A stretch of DNA of 64,000 bases from Segetibacter aerophilus. Lineage in GTDB: Bacteria > Bacteroidota > Bacteroidia > Chitinophagales > Chitinophagaceae. The notes below the pieces were generated by a model. The model searched no databases. It was not told the DNA's origin and saw nothing but the letters and a program-made list of their open reading frames with translations. Below are positions 43,263 through 51,081 of the stretch, in pieces. The translations under genes were made by a program, and so were the position numbers. Location of the stretch: assembly GCF_007991655.1 (NCBI RefSeq), contig NZ_BJYT01000024.1, forward strand, positions 1-64,000, written 5' to 3'. Positions within the stretch are counted from its first letter, which is position 1. The number at the start of each line of letters is the position of its first letter.

Positions 43263-43781
43263 ATGTTAGCAAGAGGTGGCGGAGACAATCTTGAGATTTT
43301 TGATAAAACGGTAATAGCAAAAGCATCACTTAGATTGGCCTCATTTTTCGTGACAGCAATTGGACATGCGAAAGACGTACCACTGCTTCAAAAAATTGCT
43401 GATAAAGCCTTTATAACTCCTACTGCTCTAGGTCAGTACTTAAAGGATGTATATAACAACACAAAGGAGCAATTGGAAAATTCTAAGGCGAAACTAATAG
43501 ATGCAGTTAAAAAGCAATTGGAGGCCAATTACGGGCAGCAACTGCAGAACCTGAACGAGAAGCTGCTAAGCAACGAGGAGTTAAATAAAAAGGAGTAAAC
43601 GCTGCTCAATCAGCGTTTGGAAAACGAAAGGCAGGAAAAGGATAATTATAGTAAACAGGTGTTGGAACTTAAAGAAAAAATGAATGAACAGAAACGACTG
43701 CCGGTATATTTTTGGATCTTACTGTTCGTTGTATTGATTATTAGTTTGTTAGCTGGAAGATTCCTAATCCATTTGCTTTAA
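43263..43781 (+). pseudogene. coiled-coil tail-anchored protein interrupted by TAA
   Basis: The frame from 43263 runs to a TAA at 43596-43598 and continues in the same frame to 43781. The first part has an unknown helical domain and a coiled coil (KEQLENSKAKLIDAVKKQLE), and the second continues the coil (QRLENERQEKDNYSKQVLEL) and ends with one membrane helix (YFWILLFVVLIISLLAG). One changed codon would restore a 172-residue tail-anchored protein. It is co-oriented with the protease and DRHyd genes. Confidence 0.65.
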
Positions 43782-43844
43782 ATGGAACTTTTGATTTACC
43801 AATAAGTAACCCTTGATAGCAATAACTACGTTACGCCTAAACTT

Positions 43845-44429
43845 CTAATGCTTTTTTATAATAATTAGAATAAACAAAACAACTAAAACTCCAATCACAG
43901 CAAGACCTAAAGCTTTAAACATTTCCTCGTTGGCCTTTCTCCTATCTTCTTCTTCCTTCTCTTTGCTGTGAATATTCAAATCCAATGGAAATTGCCTTCC
44001 AATACTTTGTTCGACTGAAGGTTTTATTCTTGGACTAAGATAAGTTTCACTTAAAAAATTAAAAACTCTATCAATTGAGTTAAGCTCACCGTCATACTTG
44101 TTCTCATTCACAAATACAGCATATTCTTCATTACTGTCTACTTTCAGCGCAAGAATATTTTCATCAAAAAACCCATGTTTAAATAGAAAGCTATCATTGG
44201 ATTTATCAATAAGGAGTGACTGATTACCCAAATATTCCCATTTCGCTTTTTCAACTTTACCATTAGTAGATACTAAAAGCTCGTTATTAGTCCGGAAAAT
44301 GTAAACGGTTTTATTTGAAAGGATATTATCAAGAGACACCCAATGTTGGTTGGTTAATAAAGTTAAGTTATCTAGTTTATTACTAAACTGTTGAAGTTTT
44401 GGGAATATATCAGCTATAAAAGTTTTCAT
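43845..44429 (-). CDS. tail-anchored membrane protein of unknown function
   Basis: A 194-residue protein. The soluble N-terminal 155 residues are mixed strands and helices (KTVYIFRTNNELLVSTNGKV, WEYLGNQSLLIDKSNDSFLF). A charged helix (KEKEEEDRRKANEEMFKA) leads into a single C-terminal membrane helix (LAVIGVLVVLFILIIIKK). It is convergent with the broken coiled-coil gene, which is tail-anchored too. No known family; it appears intact. Confidence 0.6.
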   Translation of the reverse strand: MKTFIADIFPKLQQFSNKLDNLTLLTNQHWVSLDNILSNKTVYIFRTNNELLVSTNGKVEKAKWEYLGNQSLLIDKSNDSFLFKHGFFDENILALKVDSNEEYAVFVNENKYDGELNSIDRVFNFLSETYLSPRIKPSVEQSIGRQFPLDLNIHSKEKEEEDRRKANEEMFKALGLAVIGVLVVLFILIIIKKH

Positions 44430-44599
44430 TGTTGGGTTTAACCCTATTTCCTGAAGAATTACCTAAAAATATACTTTTCCTAGATTTAAAGTAGTGTAAT
44501 AAAGAAATGTAAGAAAGACATAAATTACTTTTTTTGTAGCCGGTTAACCGGTAACCTTTCCGTTTTGGATTAGACTATAATCAAACTGGAGAGTTAGAA

Positions 44600-45071
44600 A
44601 TGCAATTAGCTCAAAGACAAGGTAGTGGTAGGGATCTATACGGTGGAGCACAAAATGTTGCTGGTCTTAAAAAAGGTTTGGGAGCAAGTAGAGAATGAAT
44701 ATTTCGCATAATAGATATGCAACGTTCTGCATCCGAAGACAAAAAAATTTCCTAAGAAAAAAATCAGGTGTTTTAAATGCCGGCAAGGGTGGCATCTTTA
44801 AAGAAGATAAATACTCACAGATAACAAAAGAATTTTTAAAAGGTCAAAGTACAGTAGGTAGCGCAACAGGTTTTGATGAGCTTAATAAATTTAATTCAAT
44901 AGGCAGAGAATGGTTGGCATCAGATCCAAGATCAACCGGATTGATTAATGTAGTGCAAGGCTCATTAACTAACCCTAATACCGATTTAAAGAAGGCTCAA
45001 GCATTCTATAAACTAAGAAGCTATTTGGAGGCTTCAATCCTGCTAATGGTTATCAGGCTATAACACCTTAG
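44600..45071 (+). pseudogene. frameshifted gene relic
   Basis: A frame of 32 codons (MQLAQRQGSGRDLYGGAQNV...) overlaps the next ATG (44695) by four bases. The second frame has GKGGIFKEDKYSQITKEFLK and FNSIGREWLASDPRSTGLIN, and near its end the expected continuation shifts again (GGFNPANGYQAITP, stop at 45071). The composition is that of a real protein, perhaps of phage or toxin type, but I do not recognise it. It looks like one gene broken at two points. Confidence 0.45.
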
Positions 45072-45266
45072 TAACTTAAGCATTTGCACAAACTAAAAAA
45101 ATATTTGATGTGTCAATTTTCAAAAAAGCTTAAATCGTAATACTGTTTTTTAAATAGCTCTATCATCTGTTTCCTATCTCGGTAAACTTCATTTGTAAAT
45201 CTGTATAGATTTCCCGAAAACTTTATTTTAAGTGTTCAAGTAATAATATAAATTAACAGACGTTTT

Positions 45267-45303
45267 AAAAAAAGAATGGAGGCAGTTCCACCTACCTCCA
45301 TTC
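45267..45303 (-). terminator. rho-independent terminator (minus strand)
   Basis: On the minus strand GAATGGAGG pairs with CCTCCATTC around a 12-base loop, then seven T residues. It lies five bases after the stop of the 36-codon gene. Confidence 0.8.
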
Positions 45304-45307
45304 AAAA

Positions 45308-45418
45308 CTACCCAAGATACTGGTAGACATGTGAAATAATCTGGCCAAACGACCAGATTTCGACTATAAGCCTCAGGACTTCACGGATCATCTGAGGCTT
45401 ATTTTTACTATTTTTCAT
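45308..45418 (-). CDS. 36-residue protein with its own terminator
   Basis: ATG at 45418, TAG at 45310-45308. The product starts MKNSKNKPQMIREVLRLIVE and continues IWSFGQIISHVYQYLG: a basic start and one amphipathic to hydrophobic helix. The stop is five bases before a textbook terminator, which argues that this is a real gene. The reading frame contains a perfect 11-bp inverted repeat (45366-45402), so the mRNA has an internal stem. Such short amphipathic peptides can be toxins or phage-response factors; no function is claimed. Confidence 0.5.
   Translation of the reverse strand: MKNSKNKPQMIREVLRLIVEIWSFGQIISHVYQYLG
45366..45402. repeat. 11-bp perfect inverted repeat within the 36-codon gene
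   Basis: ATAAGCCTCAG and CTGAGGCTTAT, 15 bases apart. On the plus strand it is followed by TTTTACTATTTTT and could end plus-strand transcripts. On the minus strand it forms a stem inside the short coding sequence. Confidence 0.55.
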
Positions 45419-45777
45419 ATTAAGATAAACTGAAATTGCAGCTTACCTATTGCTGCTAAAAGGTCCTAACTGTACCCCAAAAAGACATTGTCTTAAAATT
45501 AGACCTCTCCCAGTAATAGACTAGTTGCTTAGAAAAGCAATCTTTCGCTACTCCCGATCCTGATGTGCAGTTGAAACAGGGGCTACCAGACCACTTATAA
45601 GAGTTATTATAAATGGTGTATTAAAATACCTTTAAACAGAATTGGAAGTTTTTTCAAAAAGTATTGGTTTATTAGAATGGAATAGTAATCTTTACAGGAG
45701 TAAAAGCGATTTATCTATTTTTACTAAACAGGTTTTACAGACCCCTTTACTAGTAAGCATTTCAGCAATATTGTAGC
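45419..45777. other. non-coding right end of the element
   Basis: About 359 bases before attR with no frame that looks like protein. Promoter signals for the 36-codon gene must lie in the first part, but I find no clear TAnnTTTG. Confidence 0.35.
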
Positions 45778-45794
45778 AGTCCCGTCCGGTCCGC
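45778..45794 (+). repeat. attR, right copy of the 17-bp core
   Basis: Identical to 16164-16180. The rest of the tRNA is absent to its left, as expected for the right end of an element that entered the tRNA 3' end. The sequence to its right is not simple chromosome but the start of a second integrase module, so this site is also the left end of an older element. Confidence 0.9.
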
Positions 45795-45831
45795 TAAACG
45801 TAAGGATTACAATTTGTAATCCTTACGTTTA
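45795..45831. terminator. 18-bp perfect inverted repeat next to att
   Basis: TAAACGTAAGGATTACAA and its reverse complement are separated by one base, and ATTTTAC follows. It sits directly after the att core, in the same place as the hairpin downstream of the tRNA in the first element, and so was probably the tRNA terminator when the second element was alone in the site. Confidence 0.65.
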
Positions 45832-45954
45832 TTTTACATCAGTTTACATTTACTGTGCTGTTTTTCAGCATTCTATAACAACGGCTGCGCTTTTCTTCAT
45901 CCTATCTTTACAATGGTTGACATATTCTTAATCGAGTAAAAAATCGAGTAAATT

Positions 45955-46556
45955 ATGTTATTACCAATCAAGCCAATTTGCGAACGCAAGTATATTCGCC
46001 GTGATAGCACGAGTATTATCTATGTTCAGTATTGTTACAGTTCTGAAGACCGAACATTATTGAACACTGAAATTGCAATCCCTCCTAATTATTGGAACAA
46101 AAAGCGGCTATGTATTTCTGACAATCTCCCAGCCTCATTTGGGAATGTGGAACATTTGAACAACGAATTGGACAGAATAATCAGACTGGTGCAGGACATT
46201 GTTTCCTACGCTGTAAAAAACAAAATTGAAGAGCCGGGTTCATTTGTAAAAAAGACATTTAGGCTTGATTTTGCTATCAGCACATTAAATAGTCCGGATA
46301 CTACATCAGTTATTGAAGCTCCTCTAAAGAAGAAAGTAAATAAGGATATATACCTACAGTTGGATGATTATATAAAATCTAAAGAAAAAAAGGTAACAAA
46401 GGCGACATTATGTGTTTATAGAAGCATGAACGCACAGCTAAAAGCTTATGAAGAATATAGAGAGAAAAAGATAACTTTCGAAAGCTTAGATTTTGAATTC
46501 TACGACAGTTTTGTAGATTTCCTCACCTTTGACTATGTCCAAAGGAGAAGAAAAAC
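45955..46556 (+). pseudogene. second tyrosine integrase, truncated by an IS
   Basis: About 200 residues: an N-terminal arm-binding domain (RKYIRRDSTSIIYVQYCY, IPPNYWNKKRLCI) and most of the SAM-like core-binding domain (YLQLDDYIKSKEKKVTKATL, FYDSFVDFLTF). The catalytic domain is missing: the IS begins at 46557 and no remainder follows on its other side. The gene starts 160 bases after the att core, the same arrangement as the intact integrase. Confidence 0.85.
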
Positions 46557-47322
46557 GGTTCTGTCGCATCTATTATGAAGGATACAAATTAGCAGAAGCA
46601 GCAGCTGATTTATCAGGCTAGTGAACAAAAGGTTTTGAAATAGGTAGCCATTGGAAAACTTACTTGTTCCTTCTTAATCATTCTAACTATTTCTATTCCT
46701 GTTAGTGTTCGTGATGCTGATTCGAAACTCTTAAATCCTAACATTCCTGCAGTTCGCCATTTTATAAATCGATGATCTCCTTCTACCCTATTATTAAGAT
46801 ACTTACATTGCCTAATTCTTATTCTCTTTAAACGCCTCTTATTGTAGGTTCTGATTGCTTCCCTGTTCGCACCACTCTTATCAATATTAATCACCTTCGG
46901 ACAACCATTATTAGTAATTGCCTTTAGGAGAAACTTATGTGCTGCAAGCTTATTTCTCCTTTTGGTTAATAGAAAATCTACCGTATCCCCTACCTTATCA
47001 ACAGCTCTATACAAAAACATCCACTCCCCTTTTACCTTAATATAAGTTTCATCCATTCTCCAGCTACTAATTACTGATTTCTTTCTCTTCCTAAAAACTT
47101 CTTCAATTAATGGAGTAAATTTATATACCCATCTTTGTACAGTAGCATGATCTACTGTTACTCCCCTGATAGATAATAACTCCTCTATATCTCGATAACT
47201 TAAGCTAAATCTTAATTTAAAATAGACTGCCTGTAGAATGATCTCTTTAGGGAAACAATAACCTTTGAACATCTTATAAAATTAGTCCTTAAGCTTATTG
47301 GTTAAGCAGATGCGACAGAACC
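46557..47322 (-). mobile_element. IS6-family insertion sequence, complete
   Basis: A 766-bp IS with perfect 15-bp terminal inverted repeats (GGTTCTGTCGCATCT at 46557-46571, its complement at 47308-47322) and one transposase gene. The eight bases outside the two ends are not alike (AGAAAAAC and AAGCTTTT), so there is no target duplication. This fits an adjacent deletion or recombination between two IS copies. Confidence 0.9.
46613..47272 (-). CDS. IS6-family DDE transposase
   Basis: A 219-residue transposase. An N-terminal HTH region (LSYRDIEELLSIRGVTVDHA) precedes the DDE domain: Asp in SWRMDETYIKVKG, Asp in PKVINIDKSGANRE and Glu in LNNRVEGDHRFIKWR. The sequence R-x-x-P-x-x-G near the end is reduced to MLGFKSF, as in many IS6 members. 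Length and motifs are complete, so it may still be active. Confidence 0.92.
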   Translation of the reverse strand: MFKGYCFPKEIILQAVYFKLRFSLSYRDIEELLSIRGVTVDHATVQRWVYKFTPLIEEVFRKRKKSVISSWRMDETYIKVKGEWMFLYRAVDKVGDTVDFLLTKRRNKLAAHKFLLKAITNNGCPKVINIDKSGANREAIRTYNKRRLKRIRIRQCKYLNNRVEGDHRFIKWRTAGMLGFKSFESASRTLTGIEIVRMIKKEQVSFPMATYFKTFCSLA

Positions 47323-47467
47323 AAGCTTTTTTTACAAATCCTAAACATGATTATGATCACTTCTTTAACCAATCATCGTCACCAGTAAAAGATCGTAGCG
47401 CAGATAGCTTTGTTGAATAAACAAAAGGGAAATAAAAAGCCCAAATAACAAAATAAAGCATCTCGTT

Positions 47468-48064
47468 ATGAAAAAGATAATCGCAAAACCAGCAGCCCTT
47501 TTCTTCTTACTTGCATCAGGCCTAATTGCAGCGAAACCAACAGATGATACCATCCAGGCAAAATTCAGAGCACAAAACGGTAGCGTACAGGTAGCAGGAA
47601 CTTCGTCTCTGCACGACTGGACAGAGAAATCAGACAAAGGCGGTGGCGAAGCCACTTTTTCTTTCAACAACGATAAGCTTGCCGACTTAGCTGCACTGAC
47701 TTTTTCTGTACCGGCAAAAAGTCTTAAAAGCGAGCACAACATGATGGACAATAACACTCATAAAGCCTTGAATGCAGAGAACAACCCGAATATAACATTT
47801 GTTGCAGGCTCTGGCTCAGTTACTCCAATAGATGCAAACACCTATAGCATAAAAGCGTCCGGACGTTTAACAATCGCAGGCAATACTCGGGAAACAGAGG
47901 TAATAGCCACCGGTAAAGTAAACGCAGACAAAAGCATATCAGTCTCAGGTTCTAAAAAATTTAAAATGACAGAGTATGGCGTTAAACCACCAACAGCAAT
48001 GTTCGGAACAATAAAAACAGGTGACGAGATTACTATCTCATACAACCTAAAATTCAGCAGATAA
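47468..48064 (+). CDS. YceI family periplasmic lipid-binding protein
   Basis: A 198-residue protein with a signal peptide (MKKIIAKPAALFFLLASGL). The mature part is a YceI lipocalin-like barrel: GTSSLHDWTEKS, FSVPAKSLKSEHNMMDNNTH, ALNAENNPNITF, GRLTIAGNTRE, PPTAMFGTIKTGDEITISYN. YceI proteins bind isoprenoid lipids such as polyprenyl quinone precursors in the periplasm. A TAGCTTTG element at 47405-47412 could be its promoter. It is followed 31 bases later by a porin-like gene, so the two are one operon. Confidence 0.9.
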   Translation: MKKIIAKPAALFFLLASGLIAAKPTDDTIQAKFRAQNGSVQVAGTSSLHDWTEKSDKGGGEATFSFNNDKLADLAALTFSVPAKSLKSEHNMMDNNTHKALNAENNPNITFVAGSGSVTPIDANTYSIKASGRLTIAGNTRETEVIATGKVNADKSISVSGSKKFKMTEYGVKPPTAMFGTIKTGDEITISYNLKFSR

Positions 48065-48095
48065 CCCCCACCAATTAATTATAAAAACAAGCAAA

Positions 48096-49475
48096 ATGAA
48101 AACGAATATTTTAAAGTATACTAAAATGGCAATACTGGCAGCAAGTATACTTCCATTGGTAACAATGGCTCAAACCTTAGACAAAGAATTTTACCAGCGC
48201 CCGTCATACTGGAGGCCTTATGACCAAAGAGGTATCAATGTTTTTGAAACATCAAAAGTGCCCGACAGCATCCCCTTTGAAGGACCACGTGTTAGGTTCG
48301 GTGCTGGTTTTACACAACAGTTTCAAAACCTTAAACACAAAAACACTGCTTTAAATGGCCAGACAACTAATAAGCTTTATCCATTGACTTCAGGTTTTAT
48401 GACTGCCCAGGCAAACCTGTTTACAGATATACAACTGGCTGACGGAATTAGGTTAAATGTGACTACTTACCTTTCAACACGTCACCACAACGAGGCATGG
48501 GTAAAAGGCGGTTACATTCAATTTGATAAACTGCCATTCAAGGGCAAATTCTGGACTGACCTGATGAACATTACTACCATTAAAGTTGGTCATATGGAAA
48601 TCAACTACGGTGATGCACACTTCCGCAGATCAGATGGAGGACATACCGCTTACAATCCCTTCATGGAAAGTTATATAATGGATGCATTTGCAACAGAGAT
48701 CGGGGGTGAAGTTTATGTGCAGAAAAATGGATTGTTTGGAATGTTTGGTATGACCAATGGTATGATCAAAGGAAGCATCGACTCTGCTACTCCAGGAGTG
48801 ATCATTGTAAACGGAGAACGTAAACTGATAGATGAAAATACAAGCATGCAACCATCTATTTATGTAAAAGGTGGAATCGATAAGAAATTGGCAGATCGCC
48901 TTAGGTTCAGGGTTTCAGGTACCTTCTACCACAACTCTAGCAATGCAGGCAGCGGACTTACTCTTTATGGTGGTGATCGTGCTGGTTCCAACTATCAAAA
49001 CGTTATGGAAACCGCTCCCAATTACCCAACACTTCCAGCGTCTACTGCTATAGCTTTCTCCGGTCGCTTAAACCCCAACTTCAGCAAAAAAATTGATGCT
49101 GCAATGTTGAACGGATTTTTAAAAGTGGCAGGCCTCGAATTGTTCGGAACTTTTGAAACTGCAAAAGGCAGAACCAAAACAGAGACTGACGACAGAAAAG
49201 CAACTCAATTGGCAGGTGAGGTGGTGTACAGGTTTGGAGCCGCAGAGAATCTTTATGCCGGTGTTCGCTACAACACTGTAAAAGCCCGGTTAGCAGGAAT
49301 AGCCAATGATGTAAAAGTAAATCGCATGGCTCTTGCTGGTGGTTGGTTCGTAACCAGGAACGTGCTTATGAAAGGAGAATATGTTATTCAGAAATACAAC
49401 GATTTCCCTGCAACTGATTATAGAAACGGCGGAAAATTCAACGGATTTGTGATAGAAGCTGTTGTTGGTTTCTAG
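48096..49475 (+). CDS. porin-like outer-membrane beta-barrel protein
   Basis: A 459-residue protein with a signal peptide (about residues 1-26, ending LVTMAQ). The mature chain consists of alternating strands with aromatic girdles (RVRFGAGFTQQFQNL, QANLFTDIQLADGIRLNVTT, LAGEVVYRFGAAENLYAGVR) and ends with the aromatic strand FVIEAVVGF. It belongs to a Bacteroidota group of uncharacterised porins. It is co-transcribed with the YceI gene and ends before a strong terminator. The neighbouring redox-type regulators suggest, but do not prove, a link to respiration. Confidence 0.75.
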   Translation: MKTNILKYTKMAILAASILPLVTMAQTLDKEFYQRPSYWRPYDQRGINVFETSKVPDSIPFEGPRVRFGAGFTQQFQNLKHKNTALNGQTTNKLYPLTSGFMTAQANLFTDIQLADGIRLNVTTYLSTRHHNEAWVKGGYIQFDKLPFKGKFWTDLMNITTIKVGHMEINYGDAHFRRSDGGHTAYNPFMESYIMDAFATEIGGEVYVQKNGLFGMFGMTNGMIKGSIDSATPGVIIVNGERKLIDENTSMQPSIYVKGGIDKKLADRLRFRVSGTFYHNSSNAGSGLTLYGGDRAGSNYQNVMETAPNYPTLPASTAIAFSGRLNPNFSKKIDAAMLNGFLKVAGLELFGTFETAKGRTKTETDDRKATQLAGEVVYRFGAAENLYAGVRYNTVKARLAGIANDVKVNRMALAGGWFVTRNVLMKGEYVIQKYNDFPATDYRNGGKFNGFVIEAVVGF

Positions 49476-49501
49476 GTGCCGGTTGCTAATATGAAAACTG
49501 A

Positions 49502-49536
49502 AATAGTAAAGGTGAAAGCCTTTACTATTTTTATTT
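49502..49536 (+). terminator. rho-independent terminator
   Basis: AATAGTAAAGG and CCTTTACTATT, loop of six, followed by TTTATTT. It ends the YceI-porin operon 27 bases after the stop. Confidence 0.85.
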
Positions 49537-49934
49537 GGTCGAACGTCTGCTACAGCTTACACAGCTGCTTGAAGACATTATTTTTTATATTTTTTGAACC
49601 GAGCGGTACGCCTCTAATTAAACTTCGTTGCGTCGCACTCTTGTACTTTTTTCTCTTTATTCAGGGTCTACAAACTTGAAGATCTTTTATTCGAATTTGA
49701 GCTATTTTTAAAATAGCTTCTATAATTGCCAATTCTACATTCGCTTGCAAATTCAGCCATTAAAGTAGCCATCAGTTGCTCGTTACCCTATCGGCTTCTA
49801 TTGTTCATTCATGACAAAAATCATATTGTTTATCATTGGTCATCATGAGTGAAGGAGCATACGCGTGATACCTTTGATTTATCAATTTAAGATCTAGTGA
49901 CAGGAGATAAAACCTGTCACCAAAAATCAAAGTT
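49537..49934. other. non-coding stretch with a dispersed repeat
   Basis: About 398 bases between the operon terminator and the second YceI-type gene. It contains copy 4 of the TTGCGTCGCAC repeat at 49626-49646, and an imperfect hairpin (GTGACAGGAG...CCTGTCAC) at about 49897-49921, just before the next gene, which may shape its leader. Confidence 0.4.
49626..49646 (+). repeat. dispersed short repeat, copy 4
   Basis: CGTTGCGTCGCACTCTTGTA, then C. It shares TTGCGTCGCAC and CTTGTAC with the copy at 9409, and TTGCGTCGCACTCTT with the copy at 7709. Confidence 0.6.
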
Positions 49935-50570
49935 ATGCTTACTTATAGCCGCCAGATTTTATTTGTAGTATTATACATGATACTTCTATTACCATTATTT
50001 GCAATTGCAGAAAGCAATGACAAAGGCATGAAAAAGCAGCCGGCAAAATGGGCGGTACAAAAGTCAAGCACGCTTAGAATACAAGGATTATCGAACGTCA
50101 ATAATTTCGGTTGTGATATTACAGGCTACTACCAACCTGATACACTTATTTGTTTTGAAGAAAATCCTTTAAATAAAACCGTTCCGTTGAAAGGAGCATT
50201 AGAAATAGATGTTTTTAATTTCGATTGTCATAATAAGCGTTTAACAAGTGATTTGCGTAAAACGCTTAAAGCAAAAGAATATCCAAAATTGGTGATCCGG
50301 TTTTTATCATTGGAAAGAAACCCTGTTATGCGCAATTCGAAAGATGTATTGAAAGGAACCGTGCAGGTAGAACTGGCGGGCAGCAGTAAATGCTTCGACA
50401 TCTTTTATACTTTCGAAAAAACAGAAACGTCATTTATCAAATTAAACGGGAATCAAAATTTCTCCTTTGCTGACTTTAAATTATCTCCCCCAAGCAAATT
50501 GGCAGGATTGGTAAAAGTAAAAGATAGATTCGTTGTCGATTTTAACCTGTTACTGCAGCCCGTTAATTAA
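49935..50570 (+). CDS. YceI-like exported protein
   Basis: A 211-residue protein with an export signal (RQILFVVLYMILLLPLFAIA). The mature part shows the YceI pattern in diverged form: STLRIQGLSNVNNFGCDI, PLKGALEIDVFNFDCHNKRL, LRKTLKAKEYPKLVIRFLSL, SFADFKLSPPSKLAGLVKVK. It has four Cys residues, some of which could pair in the periplasm. A lipid-binding or electron-transfer-related role is inferred. A hairpin lies 80 bases after it. Confidence 0.75.
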   Translation: MLTYSRQILFVVLYMILLLPLFAIAESNDKGMKKQPAKWAVQKSSTLRIQGLSNVNNFGCDITGYYQPDTLICFEENPLNKTVPLKGALEIDVFNFDCHNKRLTSDLRKTLKAKEYPKLVIRFLSLERNPVMRNSKDVLKGTVQVELAGSSKCFDIFYTFEKTETSFIKLNGNQNFSFADFKLSPPSKLAGLVKVKDRFVVDFNLLLQPVN

Positions 50571-50650
50571 AATAACACCCCCCCAAAAAAACATTTGTTT
50601 AAATTAAAAGGCATGATATGGATAAAAAAGAAAGTAAAACGATATGATCT

Positions 50651-50692
50651 AACTAAGTTTTAAGCCACTGCATCTGCAGTGGTTTCTTAGTT
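50651..50692. terminator. long hairpin after the YceI-like gene
   Basis: AACTAAG pairs with CTTAGTT, and inside it CCACTGCA with TGCAGTGG around TC. No T-run follows on the plus strand, so it might act in mRNA stability rather than termination. Confidence 0.5.
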
Positions 50693-50746
50693 AATAGCAG
50701 TGGTATTATTTTTATACTTTTTTAGATAAAGCATAAAAATATCAAA

Positions 50747-50971
50747 ATGAAAAATTATAAATTCTCCACCGTTTTTGTAACACTATATCTTATTGTATAT
50801 ACCATCATGTTGCGGCTCGAGGTATCTTTGAGCGTTTCATTATTCATGTTCTCAATTTCTCCCATCCTTGTTATTTGGATGGCTTACACTATTGTAAGGT
50901 ATGCATCATATAACGGCCGCGAATTGAAAGAAAATGAGGAGTATGGATACCAGGATAAAACGATCTGTTAA
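50747..50971 (+). CDS. small membrane protein
   Basis: A 74-residue protein with two membrane helices (about residues 8-25 and 28-50: VFVTLYLIVYTIMLRL and FMFSISPILVIWMAYTI) and a charged C-terminus (ELKENEEYGYQD). It is typical of small Bacteroidota proteins found beside respiratory or stress genes. Function unknown. A strong bidirectional terminator follows. Confidence 0.6.
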   Translation: MKNYKFSTVFVTLYLIVYTIMLRLEVSLSVSLFMFSISPILVIWMAYTIVRYASYNGRELKENEEYGYQDKTIC

Positions 50972-51002
50972 TAAAAGTTTTTATCACCTCAAGAGGCAAA
51001 AA

Positions 51003-51039
51003 AAGTAAAGGCGCAAAGTTCTCATTTGCGCCTTTACTT
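51003..51039. terminator. bidirectional terminator
   Basis: AAGTAAAGGCGCAAA and TTTGCGCCTTTACTT form a perfect 15-bp stem with a seven-base loop between convergent genes. An A-run before it and TTATAATTTC after it allow use in both directions. Confidence 0.85.
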
Positions 51040-51081
51040 ATAATTTCTTTGTGGTTTGTTCTTCGAACTTTCTTAACGCGA

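Larger units (their letters stand above)
16164..45794. mobile_element. integrative element in tRNA-Asp, rich in defence-type genes
   Basis: The element is bounded by an exact 17-bp direct repeat, AGTCCCGTCCGGTCCGC, at 16164-16180 (inside tRNA-Asp) and 45778-45794. A tyrosine integrase gene lies just inside the left end and reads inward. The left quarter has the layout of a Bacteroidota mobilisable or satellite element: int, small HTH genes, AAA ATPase, primase. The remaining ~24 kb is cargo, more AT-rich than the flanking chromosome. I see no relaxase, mobilisation, conjugation, portal or capsid gene, so it may depend on a helper or may be a decayed form. At least six genes inside are broken. 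Confidence 0.9.

Noticed and set aside
16164-45794. CRISPR array, rRNA, tmRNA or further tRNA genes
   Set aside because: No regularly spaced repeats, no cloverleaf other than tRNA-Asp and no rRNA-like conserved segments were seen in the window.
16164-45794. Element as a prophage
   Set aside because: No terminase, portal, capsid, tail or lysis gene could be recognised despite the integrase and SieB-like gene.
49476-49679. 67-codon frame after the porin-like gene
   Set aside because: It begins at GTG right after a stop and contains the operon terminator and a dispersed repeat.
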